This document shows, in pieces, positions 16,061 to 25,241 of a stretch of DNA of 64,000 nt (position 1 is the stretch's first letter; each line of letters starts with the position of its first letter). The position numbers and the translations under genes are program-made. Origin of the DNA: Thioalkalivibrio sp. ALE31 (GTDB taxonomy: Bacteria; Pseudomonadota; Gammaproteobacteria; Ectothiorhodospirales; Ectothiorhodospiraceae); contig NZ_KB905020.1 of NCBI RefSeq assembly GCF_000377405.1, forward strand, positions 248,001 through 312,000, in the 5' to 3' direction. The notes under the pieces were generated by a model. That model searched no databases. It saw nothing but the letters and a program-made list of their open reading frames with translations, and had not been told where the DNA came from.

Positions 16061-18591
16061 CGGCAAGCCACATCCATACCCGGGGTCAGGGCCGCAATCC
16101 CCTGCGCGCGCTGCTGCGCGGCACCTGGCGGGAATGGCGCTCCGCCGAACTGCGGGTACTGGCCGCGGCGCTGGTCGTCGCGGTCGCCGCGGTCGCCGCC
16201 GTCGGCTTCTTTACCGATCGCGTGGATCGCGGGATGGCCCAGCAGGCCACCGCCCTCCTCGGCGGTGATCTTGCGGTGGTCAGTGACAACCCGCTGCCGG
16301 CGGGCCGGCCCGACGAAGCCGCGAACCGCGGGCTGGACACGGCGCGCACCGCCTCGCTGCCCAGCGTGGTCTTTGGCAAGGACGACCAGTCGCGCCTGGC
16401 GGCCCTGCGCGCAGTCGAGCCCAGCTGGCCGTTGAAGGGCGAGGCCCGCACCCGCTCGGGACCGGACGGGGAGGAGCAACCGCGCGAACGCGGGCCGCAA
16501 CCCGGTACCGCCTGGCTGGAATCCACCCTGCTCGAGGCCTTGGGGCTTCAGGTGGGCGACCGGGTAGAGGTCGGCGACCTGGACCTGGAGGTCACCGGCA
16601 TCCTCGCGCATGAACCGGACCGTGGCAGCAACCTGCTGAACATCGCACCGCGTCTGATGCTCGCATTCGACGACCTGGACGCCAGTGGACTGATCGGCCC
16701 CGGCAGCCGGGTGCGCTACGAGTTCTTTGCCGCCGGGCCGAGTTCGGAGATTGAAGCCTTCCGCGCCTGGCTGGGGGACGAACTGGAGGCCGGGGAACGC
16801 CTCCTGGGCCTGGACGACGCGAACCCGGAGCTGCGCACGGCCATCGAGCGCGCCGAGCGCTTCCTCGGGCTCGCTTCGCTGATGGCGGTGCTACTGGCCG
16901 GGGCCGCGATTGCCGTGGCGGCCCATCACTTCGCCCAGCGCCGCGCCGATCCGGCGGCCGTGATGCGCGCCCTGGGCGCCAGCGGCCGCCGGGTCCTGCT
17001 GACCTACTTCGGCCGGGTGGTGCTGGTCGCCCTGCTGGCCAGCGCTGTCGGGCTCGCCATCGGCTTCGCCGCGCAGTTCGTCCTCGCGTCCCTGCTCGGC
17101 GGCTGGCTTGACGGGGATCTCCCTCCTCCGGGGGCGCGGCCACTGGTCGCCGGCCTGGGCGTGGGACTGATTACCGCCGTTGGCTTCGCCCTCCCCGCGC
17201 TGTTGCGCATTGGCCAGGTCTCGCCGCTGCGCGTCCTGCGCCGCGATCTGGGCCTGCCGCCCACCTCGGTATGGCTCTCCGGCGCCCTCGCACTGCTCGC
17301 CTTCGGCGGCCTACTCTACTGGCAGGCCGCCGACCCGCAACTCGCCGCCTGGGTCCTGATCGGCACCGCGGTGGCCATCGCGTTGCTGGCCGTCCTCGGG
17401 ATGGGGCTGGTGCTCGCCCTGAGGCCTCTGCGCAACCGCGGCGGCATGGCCCTGCGCTTCGGGCTGGCCAACCTGTCCCGGCGCGGCGGCCTCAGCGCGG
17501 TGCAACTGGTGGCCTTCAGTGTCGGGATCCTGGCCCTGCTGCTGCTGGCGATCGTGCGCGTCGACCTGCTGGAGGCCTGGGATGCCAGCATCCCGGAGGA
17601 CGCCCCCAACCAGTTCTTCATCAACATCCAGCCGGGCCAGGAGCAGGCCTTCGCCGACCGGGTCGAGGCGGCCGGCCTCGAACGCCCGCAACTCGACCCG
17701 ATGATCCGTGGCCGTCTGATCGAGATCAACGACGAACGCGTTCATCCGGAGGACTTTGACGATGATCGCGACCGACGACTGGTGGATCGCGAATTCAACC
17801 TGTCGTATGCGCACACCCCGCCGGCGCACAATCGCATCGTCGATGGACACTGGTTCGGCGAGGCCGGGCAGGATCCCGACCGGGGCTGGTCGGTGGAGGC
17901 CGGACTCATGGAACGCTTCGACCTGGCACTGGGCGACTACCTGACGTTCCGGGTTGGGGGGCAGCCCATCCGCAGTCCGATCACCAGCGTCCGCGAGGTC
18001 GACTGGGACAGCTTCCAGGTGAATTTCTTCGTCATCGGCCCGCCTCCGCTGCTGGACCAGCAGCCCCGGACCTTCATCACGGCCATGCACGTGCCCGAAG
18101 ACCAGCGCAGCGCCCAGAACCAGTGGTTGCGGGAGTTCCCCGCCGTATCGGCCATCGACGTCAGCGCCATCCTCGCGCAGGTCCGCGATGTGATGGACCA
18201 GGCCACGCGGGCGGTCGAATACGTCTTCCTGTTCACCCTGATCGCCGGGTTGACCGTGCTCTACGCCGCGGTCCAGGCCACCCGCGACGTCCGACGACGG
18301 GAGGCCGCCCTGCTGCGCACCCTCGGGGCACGTCGCGACCACATTCGCAACGGCTTGCTGGCGGAATTCGGGACCCTGGGCCTGCTGGCCGGGCTGCTCG
18401 CGGCCGTGATCGCCACGGCAGTGGGCGCCCTGCTCGCCTGGCAGGTGTTCGAGTTCGACTACAGCGTCAATCCCCTGACCTTCGTCTACGGGATCGGGGG
18501 CGGCACGCTGGGGATCGCCCTGGCCGGCTGGCTGGGGACGCGCCGGGTGCTGGACCAGGCCCCGCTGGCGGTGCTGCGCGGCCCGGAATAA
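16057..18591 (+). CDS. ybbP: FtsX-like ABC permease (YbbP-like)
   Basis: 844 residues with an N-terminal membrane segment near 28-50, a large periplasmic domain, then membrane groups near 270-420 and around 460-500, a second periplasmic region and three C-terminal membrane segments. Two FtsX-type permease modules are recognisable (MRALGASGRRVLLTYFGR near 304, LRTLGARRDHIRNGLL near 762). This duplicated architecture is that of YbbP. Starts at ATG 16057 inside the ybbA stop. With ybbA it should form a complete type VII ABC machine handling an envelope lipid or lipoprotein; substrate unknown. Confidence 0.92.
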   Translation: MTASHIHTRGQGRNPLRALLRGTWREWRSAELRVLAAALVVAVAAVAAVGFFTDRVDRGMAQQATALLGGDLAVVSDNPLPAGRPDEAANRGLDTARTASLPSVVFGKDDQSRLAALRAVEPSWPLKGEARTRSGPDGEEQPRERGPQPGTAWLESTLLEALGLQVGDRVEVGDLDLEVTGILAHEPDRGSNLLNIAPRLMLAFDDLDASGLIGPGSRVRYEFFAAGPSSEIEAFRAWLGDELEAGERLLGLDDANPELRTAIERAERFLGLASLMAVLLAGAAIAVAAHHFAQRRADPAAVMRALGASGRRVLLTYFGRVVLVALLASAVGLAIGFAAQFVLASLLGGWLDGDLPPPGARPLVAGLGVGLITAVGFALPALLRIGQVSPLRVLRRDLGLPPTSVWLSGALALLAFGGLLYWQAADPQLAAWVLIGTAVAIALLAVLGMGLVLALRPLRNRGGMALRFGLANLSRRGGLSAVQLVAFSVGILALLLLAIVRVDLLEAWDASIPEDAPNQFFINIQPGQEQAFADRVEAAGLERPQLDPMIRGRLIEINDERVHPEDFDDDRDRRLVDREFNLSYAHTPPAHNRIVDGHWFGEAGQDPDRGWSVEAGLMERFDLALGDYLTFRVGGQPIRSPITSVREVDWDSFQVNFFVIGPPPLLDQQPRTFITAMHVPEDQRSAQNQWLREFPAVSAIDVSAILAQVRDVMDQATRAVEYVFLFTLIAGLTVLYAAVQATRDVRRREAALLRTLGARRDHIRNGLLAEFGTLGLLAGLLAAVIATAVGALLAWQVFEFDYSVNPLTFVYGIGGGTLGIALAGWLGTRRVLDQAPLAVLRGPE

Positions 18592-18619
18592 GCCGGGCCG
18601 GACCGCTCGCGTACCGGGA

Positions 18620-19498
18620 TCAATGGCCGTACATGATGTCCACGTCGAGGAAGCCGAACAGGACCATTAACGCCAGCGCCCAGAGGTAGAAGGAGAAGAC
18701 CTTCAGGTTAGCCCGGTACAGGAAGAACAACACCATCTTCAGCGACACGATCCCGACCAGCGCGGATACCAAAAAGCCCACCGCCAGGGCCGTCCAGTTC
18801 AGGTCCCCAAGGCCGTTGCCGTTCAGGACGTCCAGCGACTGCACGGCGGTCGCCGCCAGGATCGTGGGGATCGCGAGGAAAAAGCTGTACTCCGCCGCCC
18901 AGCGCCGCTTGAGCCCGGTGAACAGCGCGAAGACGATCGTCATTCCGCTGCGCGAGAGCCCGGGAATCAGCGCGAAACCCTGCGCCACGCCGATGATCGC
19001 CGCGATCTTCGGGCTCAACTGGCGCAGGCCCAGCGGGCGCCGCTGCAACCGGTCCGTCCACCACAGCAGCACGCCGGTGAGGCTGAGCGTCCCGGCGATC
19101 AGCGTCGGGTGGGCAAACACCTGCTCGAACCCGGCCTTCAGGGTAAAACCCACGACGGCGGTCGCGAACACCGACAACCCGCACAGCAGCGCCAGGCGCA
19201 GGAACAGCATCTCGCGCCCCGCGGAGCCCCGGGCGGAGGCCCACTGCCAGCTCTCGCGGGCGATCCCGCCACTCAGCCGCAGCAGGCTCTTGCGGAAGAC
19301 AAAGACAATCGATAACAGCGTGCCGACGTGCACCACCAGATCGAACAGGATCATCTCAGGGCTTTCCGGGGGCGGCAGTGGCTCGCCCTGACGAATCAGC
19401 CAGTGCTGGGTCAGAACCAGGTGGGCGGTCGAGCTGACCGGCAAGAACATGAAGATGCCCTGCACGATCCCGAGCAGGGTGGCGACCCAGACTGTCAT
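18620..19498 (-). CDS. uppP: Undecaprenyl-diphosphate phosphatase homologue (UppP/BacA family)
   Basis: 292 residues, about eight membrane helices. The family PGxSRSxxT box is present as PGLSRSGMT. The N-terminal box reads GIVQGIFMFLPVSSTAH, so the first acidic position of the (E/Q)xxxE motif is Gln13 and the second, normally Glu, is Met17. The serine-rich PVSST stretch is kept. UppP recycles the C55 lipid carrier in the periplasmic leaflet. The missing glutamate suggests either a divergent subfamily or altered activity. The ATG at 19498 gives the family N-terminus. A -10-like TATACT lies upstream at 19539-19534. Confidence 0.85.
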   Translation of the reverse strand: MTVWVATLLGIVQGIFMFLPVSSTAHLVLTQHWLIRQGEPLPPPESPEMILFDLVVHVGTLLSIVFVFRKSLLRLSGGIARESWQWASARGSAGREMLFLRLALLCGLSVFATAVVGFTLKAGFEQVFAHPTLIAGTLSLTGVLLWWTDRLQRRPLGLRQLSPKIAAIIGVAQGFALIPGLSRSGMTIVFALFTGLKRRWAAEYSFFLAIPTILAATAVQSLDVLNGNGLGDLNWTALAVGFLVSALVGIVSLKMVLFFLYRANLKVFSFYLWALALMVLFGFLDVDIMYGH

Positions 19499-19596
19499 GA
19501 CAGGTGCGGCTCCGTGATCCCGAGGCGGGCCGCAGTATACGCAAACCACCTACCCGGCGTCGGTACCGGCGTCGCACCGCCGGCAAAAGCCCGGCC

Positions 19597-19761
19597 AGGA
19601 GCCAGTCGGATTTGGGTGATCGTCGCGAGCGTGGCGGGAGAGCGAGCCCATTTTTTCGGTCTCTCGAGGCGCATAGTGGGCACTATGTAACGAGAGAGAG
19701 CGGAAAAAGGGGCCGTTCTCCTGCGCGCGCAGCAGATCAGTCCCAAATCCAACTGGCTCCT
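19597..19761. repeat. 165-bp imperfect palindromic element
   Basis: One near-continuous inverted repeat centred at 19679. The outer arms are AGGAGCCAGTCGGATTTGGG (19597) and, read on the minus strand from 19761, AGGAGCCAGTTGGATTTGGG. Inner complementary blocks include TTTTTTCGG/CGGAAAAAGG and TCTCTCG/CGAGAGA, and the centre is CATAGTG-gg-CACTATG (19672-19687). A related 59-bp copy lies at 14109. It fills most of the gap between the chemotaxis receptor stop and uppP, and its right end overlaps that stop codon. No open frame is convincing inside. It may be a non-autonomous mobile element or a hairpin terminator. Confidence 0.8.
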
Positions 19762-21067
19762 AGACTCGGAACTGCGTCGTCAGACCTCGCAACTGCTCGA
19801 TGCGCGCCACCAGGGCATCGGTCTCGCTGGCGGTGGCCTCGGCATTGGCCGCTGTCACCTGGGCCCCCTGACTGACCTCCGTGAGGGTGCCATCGACCTC
19901 GCGCGCGACCTCCGCCTGCTGTGACACGGCACCGGAGATCTCGTTGTTGAGATGCCGGATCCGCTCGACCGCCGAGCGGATCGACTGCAGGGCCTCGCCG
20001 GCACCGGCGGCCTCGTCCACGCCGGTCTCGCCCTTCTCCCGACTGCGCTCCATCGCACCGGCCGCCGAGCGCGCACCCGCCTGCAGCCGCTCGATCATGG
20101 CCTGGATCTCGGTCGTGGACTCCTGCGTCCGGGTCGCGAGCGTCCGGACCTCGTCGGCGACCACGGCAAACCCCCGACCCTGCTCGCCCGCGCGGGCCGC
20201 CTCGATGGCCGCATTCAGTGCCAGCAGGTTGGTCTGCTCGGCGATCCCGCGTATCACATCGAGAACCGACCCGATCTGGTCCGACTCGGCCTGAAGACGC
20301 GCCACCTGTTCGTTGGCGGTGCCGATCTCGCTCGCCAGCTCGCGCATGGTGCGCACGGTTGTGTCGACCACGCCGGAGCCGGTCCGGGTCTCGGTCTCGG
20401 CCTGGTCGGCCGCCTCGGAGGCCGTGCGCGCGTTGCGGGCGATCTCCTCGGCCGAGGCCGTCATCTGGTTCATGGCCGTCGCCACCTGGCCCAGCCGCGC
20501 CTGTTGCTGCTGCACCTCCTGATTCGTCTCCTCCGCCACGCGGTGCAGGGTGCCAACCGACTCCCCCAGCTCCCGTGCATGCTCCACCATCTCGGAGACC
20601 ATGCGCTGCAGACGCTCGATGAAGGCGTTGAACAGACGAGCCAGGCGGTCGATGCCGTCGTTGCGCGGGGCCTCGATGCGCTGGCGCAGGTCCCCCTCAC
20701 CCTCCGAGACCGCACGGAAGCGCCCGGCCAGTCCAGCCAGGCGGCGACGGATCATGAACACGAACAGGAAGTACACCACCACGATCACGCCAATCGCCAC
20801 GCCCAGCATCATCGCGTTGACCTGCCAGGCCGCGACATCCAGCAGCCGGTCCACCGCAGCGGCCACTTCGGCCTCCAGGGCCGGCGTGGTCGCGTGCTCC
20901 TGCATGACCTGCTCCAGGGTGGCCTCCATCCCGCCCTTCAGCGTGGCCGTATGCCAGAACACCGCCGCGGCGGCGATCAGGAAGAACACCCCGACAATCG
21001 CACTCAATGCGAGCGAGAAACGTCCCGCCAGCGAAAGGCGACTCAGCCACCCACTCTCCTGCTCCAT
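19760..21067 (-). CDS. Methyl-accepting chemotaxis protein
   Basis: 435 residues. A first membrane segment near 20-42, a short periplasmic region of about 50 residues, a second membrane segment near 85-105, a HAMP region and a signalling coiled coil follow. The conserved hairpin tip [20 protein letters not shown] lies near residues 285-305. The periplasmic domain is too small for a classical ligand-binding fold, so sensing may be through the membrane or a partner. The ATG at 21067 is preferred over 21091 because AGGGGG precedes it. No C-terminal CheR-tethering pentapeptide is present. Expression probably depends on sigma-28 (see 21111). Confidence 0.92.
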   Translation of the reverse strand: MEQESGWLSRLSLAGRFSLALSAIVGVFFLIAAAAVFWHTATLKGGMEATLEQVMQEHATTPALEAEVAAAVDRLLDVAAWQVNAMMLGVAIGVIVVVYFLFVFMIRRRLAGLAGRFRAVSEGEGDLRQRIEAPRNDGIDRLARLFNAFIERLQRMVSEMVEHARELGESVGTLHRVAEETNQEVQQQQARLGQVATAMNQMTASAEEIARNARTASEAADQAETETRTGSGVVDTTVRTMRELASEIGTANEQVARLQAESDQIGSVLDVIRGIAEQTNLLALNAAIEAARAGEQGRGFAVVADEVRTLATRTQESTTEIQAMIERLQAGARSAAGAMERSREKGETGVDEAAGAGEALQSIRSAVERIRHLNNEISGAVSQQAEVAREVDGTLTEVSQGAQVTAANAEATASETDALVARIEQLRGLTTQFRV

Positions 21068-21110
21068 TGCCGCCCCCTGATGCCGGTACACTCCGGATTT
21101 TGTTATCGCT

Positions 21111-21137
21111 GTAACGACCCACCGGCCCGAAACTATA
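21111..21137 (-). promoter_or_regulatory. Sigma-28 (FliA)-type promoter of the chemotaxis receptor gene
   Basis: On the minus strand TATAGTTT (21137-21130) is followed after exactly 11 bases by GTCGTTAC (21118-21111), against a consensus of TAAAGTTT-N11-GCCGATAA. The -35 matches 7 of 8. It lies 44 bases before the receptor ATG. The -10 variant GTCGTTA is shared with the fliC promoter at 40721. Confidence 0.75.
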
Positions 21138-21217
21138 GGCCGTGGCGCACCTGTGCTTCACGTGCCCGCAACGCATGCGCTTGTGACGCAGGTCCGGACC
21201 GATTAAGGTTCTCTGAA

Positions 21218-21235
21218 ATATACGTTCAAGCATAT
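21218..21235 (+). promoter_or_regulatory. Candidate operator upstream of nsrR
   Basis: ATATACGTTCAAGCATAT is an imperfect 18-bp dyad (6 of 9 positions symmetric), 32 bases before the nsrR ATG. Rrf2 regulators often bind AT-rich dyads near their own promoter. Binding here is inferred. Confidence 0.35.
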
Positions 21236-21267
21236 CCTCGATCACCGCGAACCGACGAAACCCTCCT

Positions 21268-21705
21268 ATGCAGCTCACCCGCTATACCGATTTTTCCCTT
21301 CGCGTCCTGATGTACCTCACCGTGCAGCCGCGCGAGCAGCGCGTAACCGTCAGCGACATCTCCGAGCAGTTCGCCATCCCCCGCAACCACCTGGTCAAGA
21401 TCGTGCACCAGCTCGGCCAGAAGGGCTACATCATCACCCGGCGCGGCAAGGGGGGCGGGATCTCGCTCGCCTGCGAACCCGCGGAGATCAACGTCGGCAG
21501 CGTAATCCGCGACATGGAGCCGAACCTGAACGTGGTGGACTGCGAGAACCCCGTCTGCCCGATCCTACCCGCCTGCCAGTTGCGCGGTGTTCTCAACGAC
21601 GCACGCGACGCCTTCCTCGCCGTGCTCGACCGCTACACCATTGCCGATGTGACCCAGGCGCCCGACTACCTCTACGAGCTCCTGCATCCCGGCAAGAGCG
21701 CCTGA
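21268..21705 (+). CDS. nsrR: Rrf2-family nitric-oxide-sensing repressor NsrR
   Basis: 145 residues. An N-terminal winged helix carries the Rrf2 pattern LTRYTDFSLRVLMYL, with the recognition region FAIPRNHLVKIVHQLG. The cysteines C92, C97 and C103 lie in DCENPVCPILPAC, the same spacing and nearly the same numbering as the Fe-S ligands of E. coli NsrR. NO destroys the cluster and relieves repression of NO-detoxification genes. No such target gene lies adjacent; the nuclease gene begins 19 bases downstream, which could be simple proximity. Start ATG fits the family N-terminus exactly. Confidence 0.93.
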   Translation: MQLTRYTDFSLRVLMYLTVQPREQRVTVSDISEQFAIPRNHLVKIVHQLGQKGYIITRRGKGGGISLACEPAEINVGSVIRDMEPNLNVVDCENPVCPILPACQLRGVLNDARDAFLAVLDRYTIADVTQAPDYLYELLHPGKSA

Positions 21706-21724
21706 ACCCCGGTATCCTTCGGCC

Positions 21725-23434
21725 ATGGAACGGCCCGACCCGGCACCCCGAAAACGAACCGCCCTCCACGCGCACACCGGCGCCCGCTGGCTGGCCGTGG
21801 CCGTTCCGTGCCTGCTGGCGCTTGCGAGCGCCGACGCACGCCAGGCCTGTCCCGATCCCGGGACCACACCCACCCCCCTCGCCGAACTGCGCGCGGGGAC
21901 CCTCCCCGAAGGAACGGAGGTGGTCGCGGAAGGCACCGTAACCGGCGTCTTCATGGACACGGACCAGCTGGGGGGCTTCTACCTGCAACAGGGCTCGGCC
22001 ACCGGGGCCACGGGCCTGTTCGTCTACGCCCCACGAAGGGACCCGGTCGCGGCCGGGCAGCGCCTGCAGGTGCATGGCGCCTTCACCCGCCATCGAGGCC
22101 GCCCCCAACTCTCGCAACTGGACGCGGTGGTGACCTGCGCCGACGGCGAACCGCCCGCCCCCGTCGACCTGCGCCTGCCCGACGCAGCCGACCGGCTGGG
22201 CGACTTTATCGACCAGCCTGTCCGTTTCCCGCAGCGCCTGACGGTCACCGACAACCGGGACCTCGGCCGCTACGGAAGCTTGACGCTGGTCGCCGACGGG
22301 CGCCTGGCGCACCCGGGCCAGACCGCCCCCGCGGACAGCCCGGGGCGCCAGGACATAGATCGGCGGATCGAACTGGACGACGGGAGCTATCGCGCGAACC
22401 CCGACCCGATCCCGTACCTCGACGACCAGGGGACCCGCCGCGCGGGAAGCTCGGTGGAAGGCCTCACCGGCATCCTCACCCACGCCTTCGGCGCGTACCG
22501 GATCCACCCCACCGAGCGCGTAGACTGGACCGGCGGCCAGCGTCCCGACCCGGTGCCAACCGCGGATGCGGGTGACCTGCGCATTGCCACCGCGAACATG
22601 GAGAATGACTTCGTCACGCTGGGCGAGCGTGGTGCGCAGACCCCGGCCGAGCGCCAACGCCAGACCGCCAAGCTGGATGCCCTGCTGCAGGGCCTGGATG
22701 CGGACCTGCTGGGCGCGGTCGAACTGGAAAACGCCGCGGCTGCGCGCGAGACCCTGGTGGCGCGCCTGAACGCCCGCCCCGGGGAGCGTGGCGAATATGC
22801 GGCCATCGTTCACCCGGCACCGGGGGACGACGCGATCAAGGTCGGCCTGCTCTACCGGCCGGAACGGCTGCGTTTGGTCGACAGGGCCGCCGACCGCGAT
22901 ACCGTCCACCACCGCCCCCCGCTGCTGGGCTGGTTCGAAGCGGGCGCTACCGGCGAACATCTCGGTGCCGTGGTCGTACATTTCAAGGCCAAGAGCGGCT
23001 GCCCCGACAGCGGCGATATCGACCGTGGCCAGGGCTGCTGGAACCAGCGCCGTACCGCGCAGGCCGAACGCCTCGTCGCCTGGATACGCGAACAGCAAAC
23101 CGGCGAGTTCGCGGATGCTCCCGTCGTGGTCCTGGGCGATCTCAACGCCTATGCCGCCGAGGACCCCCTGCACGTCCTCCATGCCGCAGGAAAACACGAT
23201 CTCGTGCACGACGACCCGAGTACCGCCCATACCTACGTCTTTCGCGGCCAGGCCGGGCAGCTGGACTACCTGCTGGGGCCCGATACGCTGCGTGAACGAG
23301 TCCGGGACGGCGCCACCTGGGCGGTCAACGCCGACGAACCGGAATTCCTCGGATTTGATGGCCGCGCCCCAGCCGACGGGCCCTGGCGCGCCTCGGATCA
23401 CGATCCGGTCTGGGCCGACCTGTACCTGGACTAG
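21725..23434 (+). CDS. Extracellular nuclease, endonuclease/exonuclease/phosphatase family (ExeM/NucH-like)
   Basis: 569 residues. A basic N-terminus and hydrophobic segment at about 21-39, ending ASADARQ, form a signal peptide. An OB-fold-like region (residues about 45-130, VVAEGTVTGVF) precedes the C-terminal DNase I-like domain (about 280-569), with ATANMEN, GAVELEN, VVLGDLNAY and a final SDHDPVWADL supplying the metal and catalytic residues. Secreted enzymes of this kind digest extracellular DNA for nutrients or biofilm remodelling. Two cysteines in CPDSGDIDRGQGC are a family feature. It follows nsrR closely, and cotranscription is possible. Confidence 0.88.
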   Translation: MERPDPAPRKRTALHAHTGARWLAVAVPCLLALASADARQACPDPGTTPTPLAELRAGTLPEGTEVVAEGTVTGVFMDTDQLGGFYLQQGSATGATGLFVYAPRRDPVAAGQRLQVHGAFTRHRGRPQLSQLDAVVTCADGEPPAPVDLRLPDAADRLGDFIDQPVRFPQRLTVTDNRDLGRYGSLTLVADGRLAHPGQTAPADSPGRQDIDRRIELDDGSYRANPDPIPYLDDQGTRRAGSSVEGLTGILTHAFGAYRIHPTERVDWTGGQRPDPVPTADAGDLRIATANMENDFVTLGERGAQTPAERQRQTAKLDALLQGLDADLLGAVELENAAAARETLVARLNARPGERGEYAAIVHPAPGDDAIKVGLLYRPERLRLVDRAADRDTVHHRPPLLGWFEAGATGEHLGAVVVHFKAKSGCPDSGDIDRGQGCWNQRRTAQAERLVAWIREQQTGEFADAPVVVLGDLNAYAAEDPLHVLHAAGKHDLVHDDPSTAHTYVFRGQAGQLDYLLGPDTLRERVRDGATWAVNADEPEFLGFDGRAPADGPWRASDHDPVWADLYLD

Positions 23435-23451
23435 TCGGTGACTGCGGCCAC

Positions 23452-24339
23452 TCAGTCGCGGGCGTCCGGTTCCGCAGGCACGGCGGCCTCCGCCTCGGCC
23501 GCCGACACGTTGTCGACAATCCGTACCGGCAACGGCCCGCCCAGGCTGCCCAGGGTCCTCTGCGGGAACGGGATGTCGATACCGGCCTCGTCCAGTGCCG
23601 CCTTCACCCCCTCGTGCATGGAGTTACGCAGGTCCAGGAATTTCTCCCGCCGCGCCCAGACCGAGAGCTGGATCTTCAGCGCGGAGTCGCCGTACTCGAG
23701 GAAGATGAACAGCGGCTTGGGCTCCTCCAGACAGACCGGGTTGCCCTCGGCGACCCCCATCAGCACATCGCGCAACTGCTTGAGATCGGTGTGATAGGCG
23801 ACCCCGATCTGCATGTCGAGCCGACGGATCGGGAACCGACTGAGGTTGGTCAGCTGGGACTTCACCAGGCTCTCGTTGGGCACCCGGACCATCAGGTTGT
23901 CGAAGGTCCGCAGCTTCACCGAGAGCGGATCGATGGACAGCACCTCGCCGGTGGCATCCCCCACCTTGATCACATCCCCGACAGAGAACGGCCGCTCACC
24001 GATCAGGAACAGCCCGGAGATCAGGTTGGAGGCGGAGGTCTGCGAGGCAAAGCCCAGCGCCACCGTGAGGATCCCGGCCGCACCCAGCAGCACGGTCAGG
24101 TCGAAGCCCAGCTCGCGCAGGGCCGAGGCCAGCACCAGGAGCACGATTACATAGAAGCTGATGCGCCGGGTCAGCATCACCTGCTGGGCATCGAGCTTGT
24201 CTTCCAGCACCCGCGCCAGCCCGCGCGACACCAGACGCGCGACCAGCAGACCCACCAGCAGATAAACCGCCGCGCGGACGGCCGCGAGGAACGCCTCGCT
24301 GGTGACGAAGGCCTGCGCGGCCTGTAGCCATTCGTTCAT
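23452..24339 (-). CDS. mscS: Small-conductance mechanosensitive channel (MscS family)
   Basis: 295 residues. Three N-terminal membrane segments (about 18-40, 62-82, 88-112) end in the pore-lining helix, with Gly/Ala-rich GAAGILTVALGFASQTSASNL's pattern. The beta domain carries the family motif around FSVGDVIKVGDATGEV, then an alpha-beta cytosolic domain and an extra Glu/Ala-rich tail. It opens under hypo-osmotic stress to release solutes. The gene follows the DUF432-like gene by 15 bases on the same strand. Its 3' end is convergent with the nuclease gene. Confidence 0.93.
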   Translation of the reverse strand: MNEWLQAAQAFVTSEAFLAAVRAAVYLLVGLLVARLVSRGLARVLEDKLDAQQVMLTRRISFYVIVLLVLASALRELGFDLTVLLGAAGILTVALGFASQTSASNLISGLFLIGERPFSVGDVIKVGDATGEVLSIDPLSVKLRTFDNLMVRVPNESLVKSQLTNLSRFPIRRLDMQIGVAYHTDLKQLRDVLMGVAEGNPVCLEEPKPLFIFLEYGDSALKIQLSVWARREKFLDLRNSMHEGVKAALDEAGIDIPFPQRTLGSLGGPLPVRIVDNVSAAEAEAAVPAEPDARD

Positions 24340-24354
24340 CGTGTGCGTCGCCCC

Positions 24355-25167
24355 CTACTGAAACAGGGCGCTGAACGCCCGCACCATCAAATGCCGTCCG
24401 CCGGCCTCGCGGGGCTCGGCGATACGCTGCGCCCCCGTCGCGGCCCCGGGCGGCCCCGGGTCGATCTTCATCGCCGCCATGTCACGGTCCTCCTCGCGCT
24501 CCATGCGCACAGCCGGGGTCCACAGCCGATGGTGGCAATCGGCATACACCGGCAGTCGCGGCACCGGCAGGTTCACGCGCTCCAGGAACAGGGCATCGTC
24601 CGCCTTGTTGGCGATGGTCAGCGGCGTCACCACGCGATGCGGCCTTTCCGGCACATCGGCCAGGTCCAGGCGCGCCTGGGTTCGGGTCGCGTAGCACAGC
24701 TCTCCATTCACGGTATTGGGGCCGAACCAGGTATCGGAAGGCGTATACACTGGGAATTCCTGCACCCGCGCCGCCCCCAGGTACAGCTGCACCCAGGCCG
24801 GCGAACTGAGGTACAGGGTGACCTGCCCGTGGGCCGGCACGTAGAACGGATTCTGCGGGCGGCTCACCATCGGACGATCGGCCAGGGCCACGCGCAGCTC
24901 CGGCTCGGCATCGGGCGGGGCCCCCGCAAACCGCAGCAGGTCCTTGGCACTAGCGGGAAAGGGTTCACTGCAGGGGACGTCGATCGCCAGGGTCGCGTCC
25001 GCCGCGTCACGCGGGCGCTCCAGCACCATCTGCCATTCCTGCCCCCCGTGCAGGAGCCACAGGTCCAGCGGACCGATGGACCAGCGACCGTGCGCGCCCG
25101 AGTCCAGCGGCCGGCGCCCCCACCAGGTCGCGGGATCGGTTCGCGTTGTCGAGGTCTCCGCCATCAT
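24355..25167 (-). CDS. DUF432-like protein, partner of MscS
   Basis: About 270 residues, predicted soluble, with no signal peptide or membrane helix. It is beta-rich with conserved-looking blocks PLDLWLLHGGQEW, NPFYVPAHGQVTLYLSSP and DTWFGPNTVNGELCYATRT. I associate it with DUF432, whose members often neighbour mechanosensitive channels, but I could not run a profile. Start ATG 25167 has AAGGA five bases upstream; an ATG at 25185 with GAGG is also possible. Probably cotranscribed with mscS. Function unknown; a channel-associated or osmotic-stress role is inferred only from context. Confidence 0.65.
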   Translation of the reverse strand: MMAETSTTRTDPATWWGRRPLDSGAHGRWSIGPLDLWLLHGGQEWQMVLERPRDAADATLAIDVPCSEPFPASAKDLLRFAGAPPDAEPELRVALADRPMVSRPQNPFYVPAHGQVTLYLSSPAWVQLYLGAARVQEFPVYTPSDTWFGPNTVNGELCYATRTQARLDLADVPERPHRVVTPLTIANKADDALFLERVNLPVPRLPVYADCHHRLWTPAVRMEREEDRDMAAMKIDPGPPGAATGAQRIAEPREAGGRHLMVRAFSALFQ

Positions 25168-25241
25168 CCCGTCCTTGCCATGCACCGCCTCACTGTAAAC
25201 CAGAAACGGACGCCCGGGAGCCGGCGACGCGCGTTCTCCGG

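Noticed and set aside
19597-19761. Integron attC site or intact insertion sequence
   Set aside because: No core GTTRRRY/RYYYAAC pair, no integrase or transposase frame inside.
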